35,307 nt of DNA from Methyloceanibacter sp. (GTDB lineage: Bacteria; Pseudomonadota; Alphaproteobacteria; Rhizobiales; Methyloligellaceae), in contig JAGPVD010000167.1 in assembly GCA_018067145.1 (NCBI GenBank), positions 1 through 35,307 of the forward strand, in the 5' to 3' direction. Made by a program: the position numbers and the translations under genes. Each line of letters begins with the position of its first letter. Position 1 is the stretch's first letter. Positions 16,743 through 26,578 of this stretch are shown here, piece after piece. The notes beneath the pieces were generated by a model. That model was not told where the DNA came from. It searched no databases and worked only from the letters and a program-made list of their open reading frames with translations.

Positions 16743-17858
16743 ATGAGCGCCGCGGCCGAACGTGCCCGCGCATCTCTCGTCGAGCCCGACCGTCTCGCCT
16801 TGTTTTCTACCCCTCGTGATGTGGACCGCGTGTTCGGCCAGGACGAGGCGGTTGTGGAACTTGAGAGCGCGCTACGTAGCGGGCGTATGCATCACGCTTG
16901 GCTTCTCGTCGGACCCGAAGGCGTTGGCAAGGCGACGCTCGCTTATAGTTTTGCCAGAACCGTGTTGGCCCAGGCAGTGGGACATAAGGCACATAACGTC
17001 GATGCGGACAGTCCCGTGTTCCGCAAAGTGGCCGGGCTTGCCCATCCCAATTTTCTCCTCATAAAGCGATCTTGGGTCGAGAAGACGAAACGATATTCGC
17101 AATGGATCGGCGTCGATGAGGTGAGGCGTTTGCGCGCCTTTCTCGGTAACACCGCGGGCGAGGGGGCTTGGCGGGTTGTGATCGTCGACCGTGCCGACGA
17201 GCTTAATCAGAACGCGGCCAATGCGCTTCTCAAGGCGCTGGAGGAGCCGCCGCCCCAAACGCTGTTCCTGCTCATCTCAAGTGCCGAGGGCCGTATCCCG
17301 GTCACGATCCGTTCGCGGACCCGGACACTCAGGGTCGCCGGGCTTGGGGCTGAGGATTTGGAGCGTGCCGTGCGTGCGGCGCTTGAGCGCGACGAACAAG
17401 ACGCGGACGACAAGACGATTACGCTCGCGTTGAGCCTCAGCCAAGGCAGCGTGCGGCGAGCGCTCGAATTGGTCTCCGGTGAAGGCATCGCCCTTTACGA
17501 AGACATTCTCGCCACGTTCACGGCCCTGCCGGACCTCGACGGTGCGAAGCTGCACAAACAAGTGGAGCGGCTGGCAGGCGTTGGCGATTCCGAACGGCTT
17601 GAGCTCTATCTGGCCCTCCTCCTCGGTGTGATGGAACGGCTGGTTCGCCATGGCGCCACGGGAGAGGGCATTGGCGATGCGGAGGCGAAGATCGCCAATC
17701 GTCTTGTTTCAAAGGCTAATCTGGCGGAGTGGGCGAAAGCCTGGGAGACCCTTTCGGAGGCGCGTGCCGAGGCTTTCGCGTTCAATCTGGATCGCGGCCT
17801 CCTCGTGCTGGATAGCTGGTTCCGGCTTCAGCAACTCGTGGGAGAGCATCCTGTTTAG
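16743..17858 (+). CDS. holB: DNA polymerase III subunit delta-prime
   Basis: Clamp-loader subunit that helps open and load the beta sliding clamp. The 371-residue protein has an AAA+ fold with a Walker A-like GPEGVGKAT (57-65) and the typical [18 protein letters not shown] segment. The arginine-finger region reads IRSRTR, where many homologs have SRC. The zinc-knuckle cysteines of the E. coli protein are absent. It follows tmk, the usual bacterial arrangement. Confidence 0.92.
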   Translation: MSAAAERARASLVEPDRLALFSTPRDVDRVFGQDEAVVELESALRSGRMHHAWLLVGPEGVGKATLAYSFARTVLAQAVGHKAHNVDADSPVFRKVAGLAHPNFLLIKRSWVEKTKRYSQWIGVDEVRRLRAFLGNTAGEGAWRVVIVDRADELNQNAANALLKALEEPPPQTLFLLISSAEGRIPVTIRSRTRTLRVAGLGAEDLERAVRAALERDEQDADDKTITLALSLSQGSVRRALELVSGEGIALYEDILATFTALPDLDGAKLHKQVERLAGVGDSERLELYLALLLGVMERLVRHGATGEGIGDAEAKIANRLVSKANLAEWAKAWETLSEARAEAFAFNLDRGLLVLDSWFRLQQLVGEHPV

Positions 17859-17911
17859 AGCAATTGCTGAGCACGCTTGCCCGGAGCGGCCGCCAAGGAT
17901 ATGTCTGCGCC

Positions 17912-19474
17912 ATGGCTGAGAAGCGGCCCTATTACATCACCACTGCCATCTCTTATCCGAACGATGCGCCCCATATTGGCCACGCCTACGAGGCGGTGGC
18001 CACGGACGCGCTCGCGCGGTTTCGGCGTTTGCAGGGCATGGATGTCCTTTTCCTGACCGGCACGGACGAGCACGGCATCAAGATGCTTCAGACGGCCCGC
18101 GCCCAGGGCATCACCGCGGCCGAGTTGGCAGATCGCAATACCCCAAAATTCCGCGACATGGTGGATGTGCTCAACTGCTCCAACGATGACTTCGTCTCCA
18201 CGCGCGAGCCGCGCCATGAGCGCTCAGCGCAAGAGCTGTGGCGGCGCATTGCGGAGGCTGGGGATATCTATCTCGGCAAATATGCCGGTTGGTATTCCGT
18301 GCGCGACGAGGCCTATTATGACGAGAGCGAACTGAAAGAGGGTGCCGACGGCGCCAAGCTTTCGCCTCAAGGCACGCCTGTCGAGTGGGTCGAGGAAGAG
18401 AGCTACTTCTTCAAATTGTCTGCCTTCCAAGACCGGCTGCTCGCCCATTACGACGCGCATCCGGATTTCATCGGACCCGACACGCGCGCTAACGAGGTGA
18501 AGAGCTTCGTGCGCGGCGGGCTGCGAGACCTCTCGGTCTCGCGCGCCACTTTCGATTGGGGCGTGCCGGTGCCCGGCGATCCCAAACACATCATGTATGT
18601 GTGGTTGGACGCACTGACCAATTATCTCACCGGCGTCGGCTTTCCCGACGAGGACTCAGACAGCTTCAAACGCTATTGGCCTGCCGACGTCCATATCATC
18701 GGCAAGGATATCATCCGTTTTCACGCCGTCTATTGGCCGGCATTTTTAATGTCGGCGGGCGTGGTTCTGCCGAAGCAGGTGTTCGGTCACGGCTTCCTCT
18801 ATAATCGGGGGGAGAAAATGTCGAAGTCGGTGGGCAACGTGGTCGATCCTTTCGTGCTCACGAATGACTACGGCGTGGACCAGATCCGCTATTTCCTGTT
18901 GCGCGAAGTGCCGTTCGGTCAGGACGGCAATTACAGCCGCGACGCCATCGTCCAGCGCATAAATGCCGACCTGGCGAACGACCTTGGCAATCTCGCCCAG
19001 CGCTCGCTGTCGATGATCGCCAAGAATTGTGGGGGTACGGTGCCGAAGCCGGGAACGTTCACGGAAGCCGACGAGGCGATCCTGGCTGCGACCGACCAAA
19101 TTCTGCCGCGCGTCGAGGAGGCCATCGACGCCTTCGCCATCCATCGGGCGCTGGAAATTATTTGGGCGCTTATTGCCGACGTGAACCGGTACTTTGCTGG
19201 TGAAGAACCCTGGGCGCACAAGAAGACCAATGTCGAGCGCATGGGGACCATTCTTTACGTGACGGCGGAAGTGACGCGCCAGATCGCAATTCTCGTGCAG
19301 GCGGCGATGCCGGAAAGCGGCGCCAAGCTTCTCGAACAGCTTGGCGTGCCGGAAGACGCACGTGACTTTGCAGCGCTCGGGTCGAAAGGCCGGCTTGCGC
19401 CCGGAACCGAATTGCCGGCGCCAAGCGGGATATTCCCACGTCACGTTGAGACGGAAGAGACTGAAGGCGCGTGA
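17912..19474 (+). CDS. metG: Methionyl-tRNA synthetase
   Basis: Charges tRNA-Met with methionine. The 520-residue class I synthetase carries PHIGH (His21-Ile-Gly-His24) and KMSKS at Lys302-Ser306. The connective insertion reads [16 protein letters not shown] and has no zinc-binding CxxC pairs, so this is the shorter zinc-free type. No C-terminal tRNA-binding EMAPII-like domain is present. The ATG at 17912 has AAGGA upstream and gives the normal [13 protein letters not shown] start; the frame is open back to 17864. The stop overlaps the tatD ATG by one base. Confidence 0.96.
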   Translation: MAEKRPYYITTAISYPNDAPHIGHAYEAVATDALARFRRLQGMDVLFLTGTDEHGIKMLQTARAQGITAAELADRNTPKFRDMVDVLNCSNDDFVSTREPRHERSAQELWRRIAEAGDIYLGKYAGWYSVRDEAYYDESELKEGADGAKLSPQGTPVEWVEEESYFFKLSAFQDRLLAHYDAHPDFIGPDTRANEVKSFVRGGLRDLSVSRATFDWGVPVPGDPKHIMYVWLDALTNYLTGVGFPDEDSDSFKRYWPADVHIIGKDIIRFHAVYWPAFLMSAGVVLPKQVFGHGFLYNRGEKMSKSVGNVVDPFVLTNDYGVDQIRYFLLREVPFGQDGNYSRDAIVQRINADLANDLGNLAQRSLSMIAKNCGGTVPKPGTFTEADEAILAATDQILPRVEEAIDAFAIHRALEIIWALIADVNRYFAGEEPWAHKKTNVERMGTILYVTAEVTRQIAILVQAAMPESGAKLLEQLGVPEDARDFAALGSKGRLAPGTELPAPSGIFPRHVETEETEGA

Positions 19475-20280
19475 TGCTTGTAGACAGCCACTGCCATCTC
19501 GATTTCCCTGAGCTCGGATCCGAGCTCGATACGGTACTTGCGCGCGCGCACGACGCTGGTGTGGAGCTGATGGTGACCATCTCCACCCGGGTCGCCCAGT
19601 TCGACACCTTGAGGCAAATCGTCGAGGCCAACGACAACGTGTTCTGTTCGGTCGGCACGCACCCGCATAGTGCTGCGGAAGAGCCGGACATTACGGTCGA
19701 GGAACTCGTCGAAATTTCGCGTCACCCCAAAGTCGTGGCGATTGGCGAGGCGGGTCTCGATTACCACTATGACAATAGTCCGCGCGATGTGCAGAAGAAG
19801 GTCTTCCGCATCCATATCGCCGCAGCGCGGGAGACTGGGCTGCCGCTCGTCATCCACGCTCGCGAGGCCGACAGTGATGTCGCGCGTATCCTCGAGGAAG
19901 AAACCGCGAAGGGAGCATTCCCCTTCGTGCTGCATTGTTTCACCAGCGGCCCGGACCTCGCCCATTGTGGATTGGCGCTTGGCGGTTTTGTCTCCTTCTC
20001 CGGCGTGCTCACTTTCAAGAACGCCGACGCGCTGCGCGAGATCGCCCTTGCCATGCCTTACGACCGCGTTTTGGTGGAGACCGACGCGCCTTATCTAGCG
20101 CCGGAGCCTCATCGCGGCAGAACCAACGAACCGTCTTTCGTGGCTCACACGGCAGCACGCTTGGCGAGCTTGCGGGGTGTGAGCGAGGCGGAAATCGCGC
20201 GGATTACGACCGACAATTTCTTCCGGCTCTTCAACAAGGTGCCACGGGCTGTTCCGGAAGTGCCGTCAAGCGCCGCATGA
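19474..20280 (+). CDS. tatD: TatD family metal-dependent DNase
   Basis: TatD-type hydrolase of about 268 residues, with a TIM-barrel amidohydrolase fold and a two-metal site. Characterised members are 3'-5' exonucleases on DNA. Metal-ligand motifs are seen in order: the N-terminal DSHCHLD (His6, His8), IGEAGLDYHYD, VIHAREAD, LHCFTSG and VETDAPYL. A GTG at 19471 is an alternative start. The ATG at 19474 overlaps the metG stop as TGATG. The stop overlaps the next gene by ATGA. Confidence 0.93.
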   Translation: MLVDSHCHLDFPELGSELDTVLARAHDAGVELMVTISTRVAQFDTLRQIVEANDNVFCSVGTHPHSAAEEPDITVEELVEISRHPKVVAIGEAGLDYHYDNSPRDVQKKVFRIHIAAARETGLPLVIHAREADSDVARILEEETAKGAFPFVLHCFTSGPDLAHCGLALGGFVSFSGVLTFKNADALREIALAMPYDRVLVETDAPYLAPEPHRGRTNEPSFVAHTAARLASLRGVSEAEIARITTDNFFRLFNKVPRAVPEVPSSAA

Positions 20281-21074
20281 GCCTGAAAACGACCATCCTT
20301 GGCTGCGGCACCTCTAGTGGCGTGCCCCGCATCGGTAACGAGTGGGGCGCCTGCGATCCGAAGAATCCGAAGAACCGGCGGCGGCGTTGCGCGCTCCTCG
20401 TGGAGCGGGAAGGGCCGAAAGGTATCACACGGGTGCTGGTGGATAGCCCGCCTGACGTCCGTGAGCAGTTGATCGACGCGGGCGTGGGGGAGCTCGACGC
20501 CGTGCTCTATACCCACGATCACGCTGATCACTGCCACGGCATCGATGACTTACGTATGGTCGCCTATAACGGGCGCCACCGAGTCGACGTTTATTACGAC
20601 GCGGCGACGGGAGCGGCTTTGCGCCGCCGTTTTGGGTATTGTTTCGAAACGCCCGAGGGCAGCGAGTATCCGGCCGTACTCAACGGTCACGAGATCGAGC
20701 CCAGTGAGATGGTTCGCATAAAGGGCGATGGCGGTGTGATCGAGGCGCTGCCCTTCCGCCAGCGCCACGGAACAGGCGAGACACTTGGCTTTCGCTTCGG
20801 CTCCATTGGCTACTCGCCCGACGTGAGCGATTTGCCGGAAATGTCCGTGGCCCAACTGACTGGCCTCGATGTGTGGATTTTAGATGCACTCCGATATACC
20901 GGGCATCCGAGCCATCTTTCGGTAGACCAGGCGCTTGCCTGGATCGAGCGGCTTGCACCAAAGCGTGCCGTGCTCACCCATATGCATGTGGATCTAGATT
21001 TCGAGACACTGGCCGGCCAATTGCCCGAAGGGGTTGAGCCCGCTTTTGACGGCATGGTGCTGACCACACCGTAG
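20277..21074 (+). CDS. PhnP-like metallo-beta-lactamase-fold hydrolase
   Basis: A 265-residue MBL-fold protein. The N-terminus LGCGTSSGVPRIG and the metal motif THDHADHCHG, plus downstream LTHMHVDLD, place it with PhnP-like phosphodiesterases. PhnP itself acts on cyclic ribose phosphates in phosphonate breakdown, but no phn genes are nearby. Here the gene ends a tatD-containing run, as in many Hyphomicrobiales, and its true substrate is unknown. The frame is open back to 19935, but the ATG at 20277 overlaps the tatD stop and gives the family N-terminus. It converges on the SDR gene with only 6 bases between stops. Confidence 0.9.
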   Translation: MSLKTTILGCGTSSGVPRIGNEWGACDPKNPKNRRRRCALLVEREGPKGITRVLVDSPPDVREQLIDAGVGELDAVLYTHDHADHCHGIDDLRMVAYNGRHRVDVYYDAATGAALRRRFGYCFETPEGSEYPAVLNGHEIEPSEMVRIKGDGGVIEALPFRQRHGTGETLGFRFGSIGYSPDVSDLPEMSVAQLTGLDVWILDALRYTGHPSHLSVDQALAWIERLAPKRAVLTHMHVDLDFETLAGQLPEGVEPAFDGMVLTTP

Positions 21075-21080
21075 GACACC

Positions 21081-21791
21081 TCACATGCCGACGATTTGGC
21101 CCGTCTCCGTGTAGTCCGGCGTGGCAAGCCGGACGATAATGTCCGCCACCTGTTCAGGCGTCTGCAAGGTTTCCTGATCTTCGCCGGGATAGGCCTCGGC
21201 ACGCATGGCCGTGGCCGTTGCGCCCGGATCGACGACATTGACCTTGATGGCGCTGTCTGCGGTCTCGTTGGCATAGGTCTTGGCCAGCGTTTCAAGCGCG
21301 GCCTTGGATACCGAGTAGGGGGCCCAATAGGCACGGCCAGAGCGCGCCACCCGCGACGACGTCACAAAGACCACGCGGCCTGCGTCTGCTCGGTGCAGCA
21401 GTGGATCAAGCGTGCGGATTAGACGCCAATTTGCGGTGACATTGACGTCCAGCACGCGATCCCATGTTTCAGACGAGATATGAGTCAGTGGACGCAACCC
21501 CCCGAGGAGCGCGGCATTGCCCACCAGAATGTCTAGCCTGCCAAAGCGCTCATAGAGGCCTGGCCCCAGCGCGTCGATTTTCTTGCCATCGGTGAGGTCG
21601 AGCGGGATGAGGGACGCCTTGCCGCCCTGCGCCCTGATCTCGTCGTCCACGGGTTCAAGGGATTTTTGCGTGCGCGCGAGCAGAAGGACATGGGCGCCTT
21701 CCCGAGCGAAATGGAGCGCGGTCGCCCGTCCGATGCCGCGTGAGGCACCGGTGACAAGCGCGATACGATCTTGGAGGCGCAGGCTGCTCAA
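21081..21791 (-). CDS. Short-chain dehydrogenase/reductase (SDR family)
   Basis: A 236-residue Rossmann-fold oxidoreductase of unassigned substrate. The nucleotide-binding TGASRGIG lies near residue 15, with NAALLGG, VTSSRVAR and the catalytic YSVSK following. The start codon is TTG: its bases overlap the purF stop as TTGA, and no ATG or GTG lies before the glycine motif. This implies translation coupled to purF. Gene order after purF is common in Hyphomicrobiales, but a role in purine metabolism is not established. Confidence 0.88.
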   Translation of the reverse strand: MSSLRLQDRIALVTGASRGIGRATALHFAREGAHVLLLARTQKSLEPVDDEIRAQGGKASLIPLDLTDGKKIDALGPGLYERFGRLDILVGNAALLGGLRPLTHISSETWDRVLDVNVTANWRLIRTLDPLLHRADAGRVVFVTSSRVARSGRAYWAPYSVSKAALETLAKTYANETADSAIKVNVVDPGATATAMRAEAYPGEDQETLQTPEQVADIIVRLATPDYTETGQIVGM

Positions 21792-23266
21792 CCGACTTCG
21801 GCGAGGAAGGAAAGTTGCTTCTGTGCGGGCGGGCCTTCGCGGTCACGGAGCCGTGTCGGATACTCGCCGGTGAAGCAATGGTCGGTAAATTGAGGATTGT
21901 CGTCGTCACGGCCATCAAGGCCCATGGATTTGTAGACGCCATCGACGGACAGGAAGGCGAGGGAATCGGCCCCGATATAGGCGCGCATTTCTTCGAGCGT
22001 GCGGTGGGCGGCGAGCAGCTTGTCCTGGTCCGGCGTGTCGATGCCGTAGAAATCGGGATGGGTGATTGGCGGGCTTGAGATGCGCATATGCACTTCCTTG
22101 GCCCCGGCCTCGCGCATCATCTGCACGATCTTAATGGAGGTGGTGCCGCGCACGACGCTGTCGTCGATGAGTACGATGCTCTTGCCCTTGACCTGAAGCT
22201 CGTTGGCGCTGTGCTTCAGCTTGACGCCAAGCTGCCTGATCTGCTGTTCCGGCTCAATGAAGGTACGCCCCACATAGTGGTTTCGAATGATGCCAAACTC
22301 GAAAGGTAGACCTGCTTCCTGCGCATAGCCGATGGCCGCAGGCACGCCTGAATCCGGAATAGGAACGACCATGTCGGCGTTTGCCGGTGCTTCACGGGCC
22401 AATTGCCGTCCCATCTCCTTGCGTACGTCGTAGACCGAGCGGCCGCTAATGATCGAATCAGGACGGGCGAAGTAGATATATTCAAAGATGCAGAGCCGCG
22501 CGGGGTGCTTGGGAACGAAGCGGTGGCTCTCCAGCCCGTCGCGCGTGGCGACCACGACTTCGCCGTTCTCAACCTCGCGAACGAAGTCGGCACCGATAAT
22601 ATTCAGCGCACAGGTCTCTGACGCGAGTACCCAGGCCTCACCCAGCCGGCCAAGGACGAGGGGGCGGATGCCGAAGGGATCGCGCGCGCCGACGAGCTTC
22701 TTATTGGTCATACCGACCAGCGCGTAGGCGCCTTCGACCTGGAGCAGCGCTTCGATGTATTTCTCGACGAATTGGCGTTTCTCACTCCGGGCAACGAGAT
22801 GAAGGATGACCTCGGTGTCGGTGGTCGACTGACAGATGGCGCCCCGCTTGATTAGATCCTCGCGCAATGTCAGCGCGTTGGTGATATTGCCGTTGTGGCA
22901 GAGCGAGAATCCGCCGGACGCAAGGTCGACGAAGAGAGGCTGAACGTTGCGCATCACCGCATCGCCGCAGGTGGAGTAGCGAACATGACCAATGGCCATG
23001 TCGCCCGTCAGGCGTTCGATAACGGGGCGTGACGTGAAGTGGTCGCCGACGAGGCCGTGACGGCGCTCGGTGTGGAAATGCTCCCCATCGAAGCTGACGA
23101 TGCCAGCGGCTTCTTGGCCGCGATGCTGAAGGGCGTGGAGGCCAAGCGCGGTCAGGGCAGCGGCGTCGGGATGGTTGAAAATCCCGAAAACCCCACACTC
23201 CTCGTGCAGCCGGTCTTCCTCAAGCCAACTCAAGACGGGATCGCTATCCTCAGCCTGTTCGGTCAC
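21788..23266 (-). CDS. purF: Amidophosphoribosyltransferase
   Basis: Catalyses the first committed step of purine synthesis, making 5-phosphoribosylamine from PRPP and glutamine. The 492-residue protein has an N-terminal glutamine amidotransferase domain with nucleophile Cys24 in HEECGVFGIF. The preceding 23 residues look like a propeptide to be removed. GHVRYST and LCHNGNITN follow. The phosphoribosyltransferase domain shows the PRPP loop IVLIDDSVVRGTTS. The cysteines that hold the 4Fe-4S cluster in the Bacillus enzyme are mostly replaced (HPDFYGID and DNPQFTDHCF). It is read after cvpA across a gap of about 90 bases. Confidence 0.96.
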   Translation of the reverse strand: MTEQAEDSDPVLSWLEEDRLHEECGVFGIFNHPDAAALTALGLHALQHRGQEAAGIVSFDGEHFHTERRHGLVGDHFTSRPVIERLTGDMAIGHVRYSTCGDAVMRNVQPLFVDLASGGFSLCHNGNITNALTLREDLIKRGAICQSTTDTEVILHLVARSEKRQFVEKYIEALLQVEGAYALVGMTNKKLVGARDPFGIRPLVLGRLGEAWVLASETCALNIIGADFVREVENGEVVVATRDGLESHRFVPKHPARLCIFEYIYFARPDSIISGRSVYDVRKEMGRQLAREAPANADMVVPIPDSGVPAAIGYAQEAGLPFEFGIIRNHYVGRTFIEPEQQIRQLGVKLKHSANELQVKGKSIVLIDDSVVRGTTSIKIVQMMREAGAKEVHMRISSPPITHPDFYGIDTPDQDKLLAAHRTLEEMRAYIGADSLAFLSVDGVYKSMGLDGRDDDNPQFTDHCFTGEYPTRLRDREGPPAQKQLSFLAEVG

Positions 23267-23291
23267 GGGTAACGGGCCTCCACTCCTTAAA

Positions 23292-23361
23292 TAGGCGTCC
23301 TGACGAGGGCTTCAATGCCACGCAACTCGTCCTGCAACAATTTAAACGCAGCGGACGCCTA
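23292..23361. repeat. Perfect 9-bp inverted repeat spanning the cvpA-purF gap
   Basis: TAGGCGTCC (23292-23300) and GGACGCCTA (23353-23361) are perfect inverse complements with 52 bases between. One arm includes the cvpA stop codon and the other lies about 26 bases upstream of the purF start. In the minus-strand transcript this would be a large stem-loop between the two genes. No T-run follows, so attenuation or processing is more likely than termination, if it has any role. Confidence 0.35.
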
Positions 23362-23913
23362 GGACGGCTGGTCCGGCGCCGGCGTGCCATCTGGCTGCCC
23401 CTCGGGCGGCTTGTCGTCTTTTCCGGGGAGGTACTGTTCCGGGTTCATAGGAAGCAGGGACTCGATGGCCAACTGAGTGCGTTGGAGCATCGGGAATGAG
23501 CGTGCATTGCTCACCCAATCTGGCTGGTCGCGGGCCAGGGCGGTGAACAGAATGAAGACAATTGCGACGAGGAGAAAGCCGCGGGCCAGGCCGAAGATGA
23601 AGCCCAAGGACCGGTCGAGTGCGCCAACCCGGCTATCCAGCACCTTGTCGGAGATGCGGAAGGTGATCATGCTCACGATGATCAAGGTGATGATGAAAAC
23701 GCCGGCGGCGAAGATGATCTGAGCGACACTGGGATTGTCGATATAGGGCGTCAGAAGATCCGAATATCTCGGCGTGAAATACAGGGCGGCCACGGCGGCC
23801 ATGGCCCAGGAGAAAATGGACAGAACTTCGCGTGTGAAGCCACGCACCATCGCCAAAAAGCCCGAGATGAGCATGATGACGATCAGAATTATATCGAGCC
23901 AGGAAATTGGCAT
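23359..23913 (-). CDS. cvpA: CvpA family membrane protein
   Basis: Integral membrane protein of 184 residues with about four transmembrane helices: residues 5-22, 30-48, 65-84 and 103-125. It has the CvpA family hallmarks WLDIILI...GFLAMVRGFTREVLS and GALDRSLGFIFGLARGFLLV. A proline- and acid-rich cytosolic tail ends the chain. In E. coli cvpA was named for colicin V production and lies beside purF; its biochemical role is unclear. GAGGAA lies upstream of the ATG. It is placed between radA and purF. Confidence 0.92.
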   Translation of the reverse strand: MPISWLDIILIVIMLISGFLAMVRGFTREVLSIFSWAMAAVAALYFTPRYSDLLTPYIDNPSVAQIIFAAGVFIITLIIVSMITFRISDKVLDSRVGALDRSLGFIFGLARGFLLVAIVFILFTALARDQPDWVSNARSFPMLQRTQLAIESLLPMNPEQYLPGKDDKPPEGQPDGTPAPDQPS

Positions 23914-24034
23914 GTCGCGAGAGTTCCTCGGGCAAGTGACTTCACATTATCACGATTCCTCGCGATGAAGCACATATGGCCACGCCGGGCAATGATCTAA
24001 GCGTTTTGTTCGCGCATTGTCGCAGGGGAAAGCG

Positions 24035-25417
24035 TTAGTTCGTGGGCAGCGCGAACCAGGCGACAAGCTCGTCGAGTTGTGAAATTGGGTTGAACGCAAT
24101 GCCACCGGCCTTGCGGTCCCCGGAGAGGGATGCTGCGGGGAGAATCGCCCGGTCGAAGCCGAGCTTGGTGGCCTCTTTCAGCCGCTGGTCGGTATGGCCC
24201 ACGGGGCGCACGGCACCCGACAGGCTCACTTCGCCAAAATAGGCAGCGTCCTCCGGCGCTGGGCGCCCGGTAAAGGACGATAGCAGCGCGGCGGCGGCGG
24301 CGAGGTCGGCGGCGGGCTCTGAGAGGCGCAAACCCCCGGCGACGTTCAGATAGACGTCATGGCTGGCGAGGCGCACGCCACAGCGGGCCTCAAGGACCGC
24401 GAGCAGCATTGAGAGGCGATTCTGATCCCAGCCGACCACGGCGCGGCGCGGCGTGCCGAGCGAGGAGGGCGCGACCAGGGCCTGCATCTCCACGAGAAGA
24501 GGCCGTGTGCCCTCCATGCCCGCGAATACAGCGGTTCCCGGCGTGCCACGGTCCGCAGCGTTGAGGAACAGGGCGGAGGGGTTCTCGACCTCCTTCAGGC
24601 CCTCGTAGCGCATCTCGAATACGCCGATCTCGTCGGTCGGGCCGAAGCGATTCTTCACCGCCCGCAATATCCGGAACTGGTGACCGCTCAAGCTCTCGAA
24701 ATAGAGAACCGTGTCGACCATATGCTCGATCACCTTTGGACCCGCGATCTGGCCGTCCTTGGTGACATGGCCGACAAGCACCAGCGTGGCGCCGCTCTTC
24801 TTGGCGTAGCTGATAAGGGCGGAGGCGCAGCCCCGCAGCTGTGAGATGGTGCCGGGCGCTGAATCCAGGCCTTCCGACCACAGGGTCTGCACCGAGTCGA
24901 TAATGACCAGGCTCGGTGCCGGCGCGCTGCTAAGCGTGGCGATGATATTGGCGATGTTGGTTTCGGTCCCGAGCGCTACGGGGGCTTCCCCGAGGCCTAG
25001 GCGCATGGCCCGCATGCGGACCTGGGCTGGGGCTTCCTCGCCCGAGAGATAAACGACGCGGGCGCCGTCTTCGGCAAGGTCAGCGGCCGTCTGAAGCAGG
25101 AGCGTCGATTTGCCGATGCCAGGCTCGCCACCGACCAGCACGGCCGAGCCAGACACCAGCCCGCCGCCGAGCACGCGGTCGAGTTCTGCAATGCCAGTGG
25201 TGAGGCGCGGAGCGTCTTCAGTCTGTGCCGCCAGCGTCTCGAAAGATACGAGGCGGCCTTTGCCGCCTTTGATCGCTAAGAGGGCCGGGGACGTCGAGGT
25301 GGAACTTGCCTCCTCGACGATCGAGTTCCACTCCCCGCAGGATTGGCATTTGCCGGACCACTTGGAGGTCGCCGCGCCGCAGGACTGGCAGACATAGGCT
25401 TTGGAGGCTTTGGCCAT
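24035..25417 (-). CDS. radA: DNA repair protein RadA
   Basis: RecA-like branch-migration helicase working in recombination repair. The 460-residue protein starts with a C4 zinc finger (Cys10, Cys13, Cys24, Cys27). The Walker A GGEPGIGKST (96-105) and the RadA-specific KNRFG motif (255-259) follow, then a C-terminal Lon-protease-like domain (ASHDVYLNVAGGL). The frame is open back to 25516, but the ATG at 25417 begins the family's standard MAKASKAYVCQSCG. The alr stop is 10 bases upstream. Confidence 0.96.
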   Translation of the reverse strand: MAKASKAYVCQSCGAATSKWSGKCQSCGEWNSIVEEASSTSTSPALLAIKGGKGRLVSFETLAAQTEDAPRLTTGIAELDRVLGGGLVSGSAVLVGGEPGIGKSTLLLQTAADLAEDGARVVYLSGEEAPAQVRMRAMRLGLGEAPVALGTETNIANIIATLSSAPAPSLVIIDSVQTLWSEGLDSAPGTISQLRGCASALISYAKKSGATLVLVGHVTKDGQIAGPKVIEHMVDTVLYFESLSGHQFRILRAVKNRFGPTDEIGVFEMRYEGLKEVENPSALFLNAADRGTPGTAVFAGMEGTRPLLVEMQALVAPSSLGTPRRAVVGWDQNRLSMLLAVLEARCGVRLASHDVYLNVAGGLRLSEPAADLAAAAALLSSFTGRPAPEDAAYFGEVSLSGAVRPVGHTDQRLKEATKLGFDRAILPAASLSGDRKAGGIAFNPISQLDELVAWFALPTN

Positions 25418-25427
25418 CGTACTGGCG

Positions 25428-26540
25428 CTACCCGCCGATATAGAGCCGGCGTGCGCGCCGGCCGAGATTGGTGAGGACTTCATAGTCGATCGTGCCGGCG
25501 TGGACGGCGAAATCATGCGCGCTCACGTTCGGCCCGAGGAACTCGACCCATTCGCCACGGGCCGACAGGTCTTGAGGAATGTCGGTCACGTCGACTGCGA
25601 TCAGGTCCATGGACACACGGCCGAGGATCGGCGCGGCGCGGGCGCCTAGATGGACTACGAGGCCGTCCTCGTCATCTTTGGTTGAGAGCGCCCGAAAAAT
25701 CCCGTCGGCATAGCCTACGGAGATCACGGCGACACGGGTGGGGCGTCGAAGCGTTCGCGTCGCGCCATAGCCGACGGTCTCGCCGGCTTCAGCGTCGCGG
25801 ATCCGAAGGATGCGCCCCTTTAGGGTCACGACGCTTTTGAATGGGTTCTTGCCGCGCCGCTGAGGATGGCCGCCATAGAGCGCGATGCCGGGCCGCACCA
25901 GGTCAAAGGTAAAGTCGGGGCCAAGCAGGATGCCGGCGGAGTTGGCGAGGCTTGTGGGTGCGTCCGGGAGCTTCGTTCGAAGAGTGTCGAAGCTGGCCCG
26001 CTGTTTCGCATTCTTCACGTGGGATGGATCGTCGGCGCAGGCGAGATGGCTCATCACCAAAGACAGCGTAAATGCCGACCAGACATCGGCTGCACTGGCG
26101 AGGGCGTTGACCTCCGCAGTCGAAAGGCCAAGCCGGTTCATGCCGCTATCGATATGCACGGCGCAAGCGAGCTTATCACCGACGCGCGTGCAGTAGGCCG
26201 CCCACTCTTGGACTTCTTCGGCGCTGTTCAGGACCGGGCGCAAGTTAGACGCACGGAACGCCTCGGCCGTGTCGGGCAACAGCCCGTTGAAGACATAGAT
26301 GACGGCGTCCGGTAGGAGGGCGCGCAAGTCTTGTGCCTCGCCAAGGGTTGCCACGAAGAATGTTTTGCAGCCGGCGTTCGACAGCGCGGGCGCGGCTCGC
26401 ACCATGCCGAGGCCATAGGCATCGGCTTTGACCACGGCGGCGCAATCGGCCGGCGCGGCAAGGTCGCGCAATTGCTGATAGTTTGCGGCGAGCGCGCCGA
26501 GGTCGATGGTGAGGATCGCGGTCTCGGCTGGGTCTGCCAT
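25428..26540 (-). CDS. alr: Alanine racemase
   Basis: PLP-dependent enzyme converting L-alanine to D-alanine for peptidoglycan. The 370-residue protein has the PLP lysine Lys38 in VVKADAYGLG and the second catalytic base Tyr258 in GETVGYGATR. The HIDSGMNRLGL and VRPGIALYGG segments are also present. The frame is open back to 26738 within dnaB, but the ATG at 26540 gives the usual start. It sits 38 bases after dnaB. Confidence 0.95.
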   Translation of the reverse strand: MADPAETAILTIDLGALAANYQQLRDLAAPADCAAVVKADAYGLGMVRAAPALSNAGCKTFFVATLGEAQDLRALLPDAVIYVFNGLLPDTAEAFRASNLRPVLNSAEEVQEWAAYCTRVGDKLACAVHIDSGMNRLGLSTAEVNALASAADVWSAFTLSLVMSHLACADDPSHVKNAKQRASFDTLRTKLPDAPTSLANSAGILLGPDFTFDLVRPGIALYGGHPQRRGKNPFKSVVTLKGRILRIRDAEAGETVGYGATRTLRRPTRVAVISVGYADGIFRALSTKDDEDGLVVHLGARAAPILGRVSMDLIAVDVTDIPQDLSARGEWVEFLGPNVSAHDFAVHAGTIDYEVLTNLGRRARRLYIGG

Positions 26541-26578
26541 GTCCTCGTTTTGGGAGATGTCGCGTGGGCACGTGCCCG

